From Longimicrobiales bacterium (GTDB lineage Bacteria; Gemmatimonadota; Gemmatimonadetes; Longimicrobiales; Gaopeijiaceae): a stretch of DNA of 58,529 nt. Under the pieces are notes generated by a model. It saw only the letters and a program-made list of their open reading frames with translations, did not search any database and was not told where the DNA came from. Position 1 is the stretch's first letter. Each line of letters begins with the position of its first letter. The stretch is taken from the NCBI GenBank assembly GCA_028279425.1, contig JANQNV010000167.1, forward strand, positions 1 to 58,529, given 5' to 3'. Below are positions 25,920 through 33,024 of this stretch, piece after piece. A program made the position numbers and the translations under genes.

Positions 25920-27545
25920 TCATGCAGCCCCGGTGCCGGCGTCCTCGGCCCGGAGTCCCCGAGGGGTCACCCTGCGCTCCACCCGCTCCAGCGCGAGATC
26001 CACGGCGACCGCCAGCAGGGCCGCTGGGATCGCGCCCGAAAGAATGAGGCGAGTGTCGGAGAGGGCGAGTCCTGCGACGATCGGATCCCCGAGTCCTCCG
26101 GCCCCGATGAAGGCCGCGAGGGTGGCCGTACCGACGTTGATGACGGCCGCGGTACGCACCCCGGCGAGGATCACCGGCGCAGCCAGGGGCAGCCGTACCT
26201 CGAACAGCGCCTGGCGAGGGGTCATGCCGAGCGCGATCGCCGCCGACACCGCCACGGGGTCGGCGTCTCGTACGCCCGTGAAGGTGTTGCGCACGATCGG
26301 GAGCAACGAGTACAGGAAGAGGGCGACCACCGCGGGGACGAAGCCGATGCCGAGCAGGGGAATCATGAAGGCCAGCAGGGCGATACTCGGAATCGTCTGA
26401 AGCACGCCGACCGCACGGATCACCCCCTCGGCTCCACCGCGCGCCCGCTCCATCCCGAGGCCGAGGGGGAGCGCCACCAGGAGGGCTGCACCGAGGGAGG
26501 TCAGGACCAGTTGGAGGTGCCGGAGCGTGAGGCGCAGGGTCTCGCTCCGCCTCGACCAGAGGTAGGCGACGAACCCCGGTCGATCCGCTGCGGGGGCGCT
26601 GGCTCGCCCTCCCCCCTCGGAGGCCGTGGGCGCCTCCACGACGCCGAGCTCGACCAGCAGTTCCCGCGCAACGACCGCCGGCGCCGCACCCTCCACCTCG
26701 ACGCGTTCGTTCGCGCGCCGCATCCGCGCCACGCTCAAGCGTCCCGAGAGTTCGGTGAGGGCCGCGACCACCTCCGGCCGGGTCTCGAAGATGCGCCTCC
26801 CGACGAGCGCGGAGGCCTCGTAGGGCGGGAAGAAGCCTCGATCGTCACGAAGGACTCGAAGGTCGAACCGAGCAATCGCCCCATCCGTGGAGTATCCGTC
26901 GATCACGTCGACCGCACCTTCGGCCAGCGCCGAGTACTTCACCGCCTGGAGGAGGGGGCGGACCTCGGCGAGGTCGAGGCCGTAGGCACGCGCCAATCCC
27001 GGGAGTCCGTCGTCTCGACCTATGAAGTCGGGACTGAAGCCCCCGACCAGACCGGCGCCCCGGGCCGCCAGGTCGCTCAACGAGGTGATGCCGAGCGAAT
27101 CGGACGTGGCGGGGCGGATGGCGACGGCGTAGGTGTTTTCGAAGCCGAGGGGGGGCAGCCATCGGATGCCCCACTCGCTCGCGAACGTCTCGTAGACGGT
27201 GCGGAAGACCCGTTGGGCGTCGCCGATCGGGGCTTCGCCGAGGATGGCCAACAGCCCGGTCCCCGTGTACTCGGGATACACGTCGATGGCGCCCGTGCGA
27301 AGCGCCTCGAAGGCGATCTCGGTCGCGCCCAGACCCGGTCGGCGCTCCACCGCGAGTCCCCTCGCCTCGAGGAGTTGCGCGAACAGCTCGGCGAGCACGA
27401 ACGACTCGGCGAAGGGCTTCGAGGCCACCACGACGGGCAGCGGCTCCGCGATCGAACCCGGCTGCTGCGCCCCCGCAGGAGCGGCGCCCGCGACGATCGC
27501 CCCCAGGCCAGCCAGGTGCAGGGTCCAGCGGTGGGCCCGCTTCAC
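25920..27545 (-). CDS. OpuC/ProX-ProW-type ABC transporter, substrate-binding protein fused to permease (EgtU-like candidate)
   Basis: 541 aa. A signal peptide (MKRAHRW, then LAGLGAIVAGAAPAGAQQ) leads a periplasmic betaine-type binding domain (about residues 36-310): VVVASKPFAESFVLAELFAQ, RRPGLGATEIAFEAL, GAIDVYPEYTGTG, DVIDGYSTDG. A linker is followed by an inner-membrane permease domain (about 340-525) with the coupling motif AIALGMTPRQALFEVRLPLAAP. The OpuC/ProWX family imports quaternary ammonium compounds; EgtU, which imports ergothioneine (a trimethylated histidine betaine), belongs to the same family. It is followed in the operon sense by its ATPase (ATGA overlap, 27542-27545, ATPase gene first) and is divergent from the ergothioneine genes, which makes ergothioneine a reasonable substrate guess. 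In published EgtU the order is permease then binding domain; here it is reversed. Confidence 0.85.
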   Translation of the reverse strand: MKRAHRWTLHLAGLGAIVAGAAPAGAQQPGSIAEPLPVVVASKPFAESFVLAELFAQLLEARGLAVERRPGLGATEIAFEALRTGAIDVYPEYTGTGLLAILGEAPIGDAQRVFRTVYETFASEWGIRWLPPLGFENTYAVAIRPATSDSLGITSLSDLAARGAGLVGGFSPDFIGRDDGLPGLARAYGLDLAEVRPLLQAVKYSALAEGAVDVIDGYSTDGAIARFDLRVLRDDRGFFPPYEASALVGRRIFETRPEVVAALTELSGRLSVARMRRANERVEVEGAAPAVVARELLVELGVVEAPTASEGGGRASAPAADRPGFVAYLWSRRSETLRLTLRHLQLVLTSLGAALLVALPLGLGMERARGGAEGVIRAVGVLQTIPSIALLAFMIPLLGIGFVPAVVALFLYSLLPIVRNTFTGVRDADPVAVSAAIALGMTPRQALFEVRLPLAAPVILAGVRTAAVINVGTATLAAFIGAGGLGDPIVAGLALSDTRLILSGAIPAALLAVAVDLALERVERRVTPRGLRAEDAGTGAA

Positions 27546-28279
27546 GGTGCGACCCCTGCGCGCTCGAACAGCGCTTCGACGTAGGGGGAGTCCGGGCGCG
27601 CACGGACATCGGCGACCGACCCGTGGCGTTCGATGCGACCGTCGCGCATGACGGCGATGTCGTCGGCGAGGTGAAAGGCCTCGCGGAGGTCGTGGGTGAC
27701 GAGGACGGCGGTGAACGGGCGCGCTTCTCTGAGATCGAGGAAGAGTCGCTGGATGTCGGCCCGGGAGAGGGCGTCGAGCGCCCCGAACGGTTCATCGAGC
27801 AGCACCAGGCCGGGATCGGCAGCGAGCGCGCGCGCGAGGGCGACTCTCTGGCGCTGCCCGCCCGACATGCTGCGGGGCCACCGTTGCGAGAACTCGCCGG
27901 GATCGAGTCCCACCGCGCCGAGGGCCGCACGTGCTCGGCGAGTAGCGTCGGAATACCCGAGCAGCCGCGGCACCAGCGCCACATTCCGCTCGACCGTCCA
28001 GTGGGGAAGCAGACCGCCGTGCTGAGGCACGTAGCCGATCGTGCGACGGAGAGCCTCGGGGGACCAGTCGTCGACCGGCCGGCCGTCGATGCGCACCGTG
28101 CCCCGATCGGGCGAGACCAGGCGATTCACGCTGTGCAACAACGTGGTCTTGCCCGACCCGCTTTCGCCCACGAGGGCGAGGCAGCGACCGGAGTCGATGT
28201 GGACCTCGACGCCGTCGAGCGCCGCGATGGTCCCGTAGCGCTTGGACATCGCCTCGATCGAGATGGAGGGAGCGCTCAT
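27542..28279 (-). CDS. ABC transporter ATP-binding protein, OpuCA/ProV type without CBS domains (EgtV-like candidate)
   Basis: 245 aa. Walker A GESGSGKTT (about 38-46), Q-loop GYVPQHGGLLPHWTV, signature SMSGGQRQRVALARAL, Walker B GLVLLDEPFGALD, H-loop LVTHDLREAF. The sequence matches betaine/choline importer ATPases but stops after the core, with none of the C-terminal CBS domains that sense ionic strength in osmoregulated OpuA/ProV proteins. That makes an osmoprotectant role less compelling. It is first in a two-gene operon with the fused permease, and is 83 bp from the divergent egtB. Confidence 0.88.
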   Translation of the reverse strand: MSAPSISIEAMSKRYGTIAALDGVEVHIDSGRCLALVGESGSGKTTLLHSVNRLVSPDRGTVRIDGRPVDDWSPEALRRTIGYVPQHGGLLPHWTVERNVALVPRLLGYSDATRRARAALGAVGLDPGEFSQRWPRSMSGGQRQRVALARALAADPGLVLLDEPFGALDALSRADIQRLFLDLREARPFTAVLVTHDLREAFHLADDIAVMRDGRIERHGSVADVRARPDSPYVEALFERAGVAP

Positions 28280-28362
28280 CCGACGGCGTCGACGGGGGGA
28301 ACCGGGGGTGTGCGACGGGTATTGGATCCCTGGTCGATCTCCATTCCTCCGATCTCTCCTCC

Positions 28363-29679
28363 ATGGATCTGCACGCCGGTCGTGCCCTCAGTTCGCATCG
28401 GATCTCCGAACTCCTCCACGAAGCCCGCAGTCGCACCCTCCTCCTCGTCGCCTCCCTCTCGGACGACGACCTCCGACGGCAACACAGCCCCCTCATGAGT
28501 CCCATCATCTGGGACCTCGGGCATATCGCGCACTTCGAAGAAGTGTGGCTCCTCGAGAACATCGAAGGCGAGGGACCGGGAAGCGAGGGGCTTCGAGGCA
28601 TGTACGATCCGTTCCGCAATCCCAGGGCGAGCCGTGTCGGCCTGGATCTGCCCGGGCGCCGCGAGGCCTTCGGCTACATGGCCGAGACACGCAGGGCGGT
28701 GCTCGGCACGTTGGAGGCGGTCGATCTCTCGTCGTCGGCGCCGCTGCTCCGCGACGGGTTCGTCTTTCGCATGGTGTTGCAGCACGAGTACCAGCACGGC
28801 GAGACGATCCTGCAGACGCTCCAACTCAAGCAGGGTGAACCCTTCGCCGCACCCCGAGCCGTTGGTCTCCCCGCCCTCGGGGTCGTCGACGAGCGCATGG
28901 TGCAGGTACCCGGAGGACGCTACGAAGTGGGGAGCGACGATCGCAGTGCGGCGTACGACAACGAACGCCCCCGCCACGCGATCGAGTTGGGGGCCTTCGA
29001 GATCGATGTGACCCCGGTCACGAACCGCGCCTATCTGGAGTTCGTCGACGACGGTGGCTACTCCCGCGAGGAGTTCTGGGACCCGGTGGGTTGGGCCTGG
29101 TGCCGGGAGGAGGGCCTCGAGGCCCCGGCCTACTGGGCGCGAAGCCCCGACGGCGGTTGGTCGACGCGGGTCATGGACCGGGTCCGCGCGGTCGATCCGT
29201 CCCGCCCGGTCTGCCACGTGGGCTACTGGGAGGCCGACGCCTTCGCCCGCTGGGCGGGGAAGCGGTTGCCGACGGAGCAGGAGTGGGAGGTGGCCGCGTT
29301 GTGGGACCCCGCGACGGGGTCCATGCGGAGCTACCCGTGGGGCGAGGCTCCGCCCACATCGTTGGTCGCCAATGTGGATCAGTTGGCCTTCGACACTTCA
29401 CCGGTCGGGGCGCATCCCGCCGGGACGTCGGCGCTGGGGTGCACCGACATGATCGGCAACGTCTGGGAGTGGACCTCGTCGCCCTTCGTGGGCTACCCGG
29501 GCTACCAGACCTTCCCCTACCCGGAGTATTCCGAGGTGTTTTTCGGTGACGAGTACCGCGTGTTGCGGGGCGGATCTTGGGCCTCACGGTCCGGGGCCGT
29601 GCGCGGCACCTTCCGGAACTGGGACTACCCGATCCGTCGGCAGATCTTCTCCGGATTCCGGTGCGCCCGTGACACCTGA
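28363..29679 (+). CDS. egtB: EgtB, hercynine oxygenase (ergothioneine sulfoxide synthase)
   Basis: 438 aa. Non-haem iron enzyme joining hercynine to gamma-glutamylcysteine or cysteine with O2. The N-terminal DinB-like domain holds the iron triad: His in WDLGHIAHFEE (about residue 51) and the two His of MVLQHEYQHGET (about 134 and 138). The C-terminal FGE-sulfatase/C-type-lectin-like domain has VPGGRYEVGSD, the conserved NERPRHAIELGAFEIDVTPVTNRAYLEF, GNVWEWTSSPF and RVLRGGSWASR, ending FSGFRCARD. Start ATG 28363 follows a pyrimidine-rich stretch without a Shine-Dalgarno. egtD overlaps its 3' end by 11 bp. Because egtA is present downstream, the gamma-glutamylcysteine-using type is the likelier one. 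Confidence 0.93.
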   Translation: MDLHAGRALSSHRISELLHEARSRTLLLVASLSDDDLRRQHSPLMSPIIWDLGHIAHFEEVWLLENIEGEGPGSEGLRGMYDPFRNPRASRVGLDLPGRREAFGYMAETRRAVLGTLEAVDLSSSAPLLRDGFVFRMVLQHEYQHGETILQTLQLKQGEPFAAPRAVGLPALGVVDERMVQVPGGRYEVGSDDRSAAYDNERPRHAIELGAFEIDVTPVTNRAYLEFVDDGGYSREEFWDPVGWAWCREEGLEAPAYWARSPDGGWSTRVMDRVRAVDPSRPVCHVGYWEADAFARWAGKRLPTEQEWEVAALWDPATGSMRSYPWGEAPPTSLVANVDQLAFDTSPVGAHPAGTSALGCTDMIGNVWEWTSSPFVGYPGYQTFPYPEYSEVFFGDEYRVLRGGSWASRSGAVRGTFRNWDYPIRRQIFSGFRCARDT

Positions 29680-30634
29680 ATCCACGGCAGAGGCCGTCGA
29701 CGAGCAACTGAGGGACGAGGTGTGGGATCGGCTGCAGGCGCGCGTGCTGTCGGCTCGGTGGTTCTACGATCGCCGGGGCTCGGAGCTGTTCGAGCGCATC
29801 ACCCGGCTCCCCGAGTACTACCCCACCCGAACCGAGCTGGCGATCCTGGAGCGCCATGCGTCGGAGTGGATGCGGCAGCTTCGTCCCGGTGCCCTCGTCG
29901 AGCTCGGCGCGGGAAGCGCCCGGAAGACCCGGGTCCTGCTCGACGCCCTCGAGGTGGAGCGGCCCGGCGCGGTGTACGTACCGCTCGATGTGAGTGCCGA
30001 CTTCCTCCGGGCCACGGCGGAGCAACTCCGGTCGGAGTATCCTTCCTTGCGCATCGAGCCCGAGGTGGCCGACCTCACCCGCGCCCTGCGGCTGCACCCG
30101 CATGGAGAGCCACCGACGCTGTTCGCCCTCCTCGGGAGCACCCTCGGCAACTTTCCACCGCCGGCGGCGGTCGAGGTGCTCCGCCACATTCGCGACGCGA
30201 TGGTGGAGGGCGACACCTTCCTGTTGGGCGCAGACCTGCGGCCGAGCGAAGGGAAGTCCGTCGAGGAACTCGAGGCGGCCTACAACGATGCGGCGGGGGT
30301 GACCGCCGAGTTCAACCTCAACATGTTGGCCGTCCTGAACGAACGGGTGGGGACGAACTTCGACCCGACGCTCTTCCTGCACCACGCCTTCTACGATGCG
30401 CGGCACGGCTGGATCGAGATGCATCTCGTGACTCCGCAGGGGTGCACGGTTCGGGTACCGGGCCGGGGCTCGGTCGCCCTCGAGCCCGGTGCGTCGCTGC
30501 GCACGGAGATATCGGCCAAATACGACCGGCGCGTGCTCGTCGAGCTCTTCGAGGCGGCGGGGCTCGAAATGGAGCACTGGGTTACCGACGAACGAGGGCG
30601 TTACGCGATGGCCTTCGCGCATCGACTGGACTGA
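29669..30634 (+). CDS. egtD: EgtD, L-histidine N-alpha-methyltransferase
   Basis: 321 aa, equal to mycobacterial EgtD length. SAM-dependent trimethylation of histidine to hercynine, the first pathway step. Motifs: LFERITRLPEYYPTRTE, the SAM loop LVELGAGSARKTRVLLDAL, YVPLDVSADFL, LLGSTLGNFPP, and EFNLNMLAVLNERVGTNFDP with the Asn-Leu-Asn substrate segment. The GTG at 29669 lies inside the last codons of egtB, indicating coupling. egtA starts 4 nt after its stop. Confidence 0.94.
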   Translation: MTPESTAEAVDEQLRDEVWDRLQARVLSARWFYDRRGSELFERITRLPEYYPTRTELAILERHASEWMRQLRPGALVELGAGSARKTRVLLDALEVERPGAVYVPLDVSADFLRATAEQLRSEYPSLRIEPEVADLTRALRLHPHGEPPTLFALLGSTLGNFPPPAAVEVLRHIRDAMVEGDTFLLGADLRPSEGKSVEELEAAYNDAAGVTAEFNLNMLAVLNERVGTNFDPTLFLHHAFYDARHGWIEMHLVTPQGCTVRVPGRGSVALEPGASLRTEISAKYDRRVLVELFEAAGLEMEHWVTDERGRYAMAFAHRLD

Positions 30635-30638
30635 CGCG

Positions 30639-31937
30639 ATGTCCCGTCGCTCGGCCGAGGCTCTCGACCCTGCGGATCTGTATCGCCAGGTGGCTGCGTC
30701 GTTCGATGGGCCCGGGGGGACGCCGCGTATCGGCGTCGAGGTCGAAGCGCTGGTCCTCGATCGCACCACGGGGCGGCCCGTGCCCCCCTTTGCCGACGGT
30801 GGCGGGCGTGCCATCGGGCCGGTGCTGGCCGATTGGGCCGCCGGTCGCGGGTGGGTGCCGAAGTCGATTGCGACCGGTGCACCGGCATTCTCCGGACCCT
30901 GCGGGGCCACGGTTTCGTTCGAGCCCGGCGGACAACTCGAGTACGCATCGCCGGCGCTGACGTCGCTCGACCGCCTCGAGGGGGATCTGGTCGATGTGCT
31001 CTCGTCGGTGGAAGCCCACCTCCGCCTTGAGGGCATCGCACTCGTCGCACGCGGGGTCGACCCCAGGAATCGGTTGGCGGAGGCGGAGCTGTGGGTGTCG
31101 GGTGAGCGCTATCGACGCATGTCGGCACACTACGCGCGTCGCGGTCCCTGGGGTCGTCGCATGATGCGGCAGACCGCGGCGGTCCACGTCAACATCGATG
31201 CCGTCGGGCCTCGCTACGACGCCTGGCGCATCGTGAACGCCTCCGTGCCCGCCCTCCTCGCCGCCTTTGCGAACTCTCCCGTCGTCGAAGGTGTCTCGTC
31301 GGGCCACCGAAGCGCACGGGCGGGCCAGTGGAGGCGACTGGACCCGAGCCGCACGGGGCTCGTGGGCGTGGTCGAGCCGGATCCGGCCCGCGCCTACCTC
31401 GAGTTCGCCCTCGGGGCCGACGCGTTTCTCCTCGGAACCGAGGGGTCGCCCGCTCGACCGTTTCGCGAGCACCTGCACGACGCGACGATCGCCGACTGGC
31501 AGCGCCACCTCACCACCGTCTTCCCCGAGGTGCGGCCCCGGGGGTATCTGGAGATCCGGGCCGTCGATGCGCTCCCCCTCGACCTCTGTCTGCTCCCGGC
31601 GGCGGTGCTCATCGGCGTCGTGTTCGAGGCCTCGTCGCGCGACGCTGCACTCGAGCGGATCGTGGGGCGCGCGAAGGGGGGCGGACGGGCCGACCTGCTC
31701 GAGCGGGCGGGTCGTCTCGGGCTCTCCGATGCCGAGGTGGCCGCCGAAGTCGAAACGCTCTTCGACCTGGCGATCCAGGGGCTCTCCGCTCTGGGGCCCG
31801 ATGTGGCGGGGGCGCATTGGGCCGACCGGCTGGTCGAGTACCGCCGCCGCTTCACCTCGCGTGGGCTGGATCCCGGCCACGGGGACGACGAGCAGCTCGT
31901 ACCCGAGCCGCTGCGGCCCGACCCGACCTCGGCCTGA
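30639..31937 (+). CDS. egtA: EgtA, glutamate-cysteine ligase
   Basis: 432 aa, the size of actinobacterial EgtA. Makes gamma-glutamylcysteine, the sulfur donor for EgtB. Motifs of the GCS2/EgtA family: RIGVEVEALVLD at the N-terminus (Glu residues for Mg-ATP), ATVSFEPGGQLEYASP, MMRQTAAVHVNIDAVG, the helix WRIVNASVPALLAAFANSP, and EVRPRGYLEIRAVDALP. It ends the plus-strand egtB-egtD-egtA operon and is followed by a hairpin and the convergent egtC. Confidence 0.9.
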   Translation: MSRRSAEALDPADLYRQVAASFDGPGGTPRIGVEVEALVLDRTTGRPVPPFADGGGRAIGPVLADWAAGRGWVPKSIATGAPAFSGPCGATVSFEPGGQLEYASPALTSLDRLEGDLVDVLSSVEAHLRLEGIALVARGVDPRNRLAEAELWVSGERYRRMSAHYARRGPWGRRMMRQTAAVHVNIDAVGPRYDAWRIVNASVPALLAAFANSPVVEGVSSGHRSARAGQWRRLDPSRTGLVGVVEPDPARAYLEFALGADAFLLGTEGSPARPFREHLHDATIADWQRHLTTVFPEVRPRGYLEIRAVDALPLDLCLLPAAVLIGVVFEASSRDAALERIVGRAKGGGRADLLERAGRLGLSDAEVAAEVETLFDLAIQGLSALGPDVAGAHWADRLVEYRRRFTSRGLDPGHGDDEQLVPEPLRPDPTSA

Positions 31938-31972
31938 CGCGGAGGCGGACTCGACGCGACATGCGGCTCGTC

Positions 31973-32009
31973 GATCGTCGCCGTCCGCGGCGAGATCGCG
32001 GCGGCGATC
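31973..32009. terminator. Hairpin between convergent egtA and egtC
   Basis: GATCGTCGCCG (31973-31983) and CGGCGGCGATC (31999-32009) form an 11-bp stem with one G-U/A-C wobble and a 15-nt loop, in the 95-bp gap between the two stops. No U-tract. Possible bidirectional termination or RNA-end site. Confidence 0.4.
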
Positions 32010-32032
32010 AGCCCTGTGTGCGGGGCCGCGGG

Positions 32033-32818
32033 CTAATCGGCGTCTCGCCGGGCGATCTGGCCGTCGGGGGAGATCGACAGCGCGGTGTGAGGTGGCACTG
32101 CTTCCCAGCTCGAATCGTCGAGGGGCTCGGAGGCCACGATGGCTCCACCGGGCGCGAGCGCGCACTCCCGAGCGAGGTACAACGAATTGCAGGGGGACTC
32201 TCCGGCCGCGGTGTGAAGCACGTCCACCCCGCGGTTCGAGGCGAGCACCATCGTCAGTGGGGCGGCCTCGTCGACGGAAAGGCGCCCGCGCACCCGAGCG
32301 GCCACGCGGTGCAACGCGGCCGGCGGGGTGGCCCCCCCGATCAACTCGTCGACGACCAGCAGAAACAGGGTCTCGGCGTCGCTCACACCTCGCAGCTTCG
32401 CGTAACTTTCATCTGTGAGGGCGCCGCGGAGCCCGCGCATGTGGCGTTGGCGGAACGAGGGAACCCACCCGTTGAGCGAGAAGCTCCAACCCTCTGCGGT
32501 CAGGGGAAGTACACTCACGCGGTCGACGGGCAGCCCGGGGGTCGCATTGCGCAGAGTGGCCTGCACGACGGTACCTCGCTGTCGGCCCAGCAGACCCTCG
32601 AGATCGGGATCGAACCAGATCGGCTCGGCACGGCGGAGCACCGCCGGAGCCGGCTCGCCGGGGTCGTTCCACCACGCCACCCCGTAGCCGTCCACGTTGA
32701 CCGAGCCCGAGATCAACTCGCGCGAGGCCCAGCTCTGTCGGTAGAGGCTGTGGGGTCCACCGAAGACCAGTTGGGCGACCGGGACGGGCGCACCGGCGTA
32801 GGCGACGAGGCGGCACAT
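32033..32818 (-). CDS. egtC: EgtC, class II glutamine amidotransferase-fold hydrolase
   Basis: 261 aa. Removes the gamma-glutamyl group from the sulfoxide made by EgtB. Starts MCRLVAYAG, so processing exposes the N-terminal nucleophile Cys2; this fixes the start at 32818 even though the frame remains open 120 nt upstream. Other class II motifs: NVDGYGVAWW, LRNATPGLPVDRVSVLPL, WSFSLNGWVPSF (Asn-Gly oxyanion region), SDAETLFLLVVDEL and ASEPLDD. It is transcribed convergently to egtBDA from its own promoter, which is unusual since egtC normally sits inside the operon. No egtE (C-S lyase) is present in the window. Confidence 0.92.
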   Translation of the reverse strand: MCRLVAYAGAPVPVAQLVFGGPHSLYRQSWASRELISGSVNVDGYGVAWWNDPGEPAPAVLRRAEPIWFDPDLEGLLGRQRGTVVQATLRNATPGLPVDRVSVLPLTAEGWSFSLNGWVPSFRQRHMRGLRGALTDESYAKLRGVSDAETLFLLVVDELIGGATPPAALHRVAARVRGRLSVDEAAPLTMVLASNRGVDVLHTAAGESPCNSLYLARECALAPGGAIVASEPLDDSSWEAVPPHTALSISPDGQIARRDAD

Positions 32819-32933
32819 GGGAAAGAGGCTCCGTAACGGAGGGCGCGTGGGTCGGGTCACGAACGTGCGACCGGCGAACCGGGAAGTGGCGGCCGCAGCG
32901 GCTTCGATCAGGGTGTCCAAGATGTGGGCCCGG

Positions 32934-32939
32934 TAGTAT
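32934..32939 (+). promoter_or_regulatory. Probable -10 element (TAGTAT) in the egtC / TonB-receptor divergent region
   Basis: TAGTAT followed by CTTCG in the 206-bp divergent interval; nearly the same string as the element at 7770 (TACTAT, CTTGG). It would give a leader of roughly 80 nt for the TonB receptor gene. The interval contains nothing else I can name. Confidence 0.35.
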
Positions 32940-33024
32940 CTTCGCGCCATTCCGACCCTCCTGGGTATCCCTCGCTCCACACGGGTTGTCCCCCGCGAGT
33001 CGTCCAGAACACGGAGTCTTCCGC

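Noticed and set aside
32819-32950. N-terminal extension of egtC beginning MARRYY
   Set aside because: EgtC needs Cys directly after the initiator Met; the start at MCRLVAY is the functional one.
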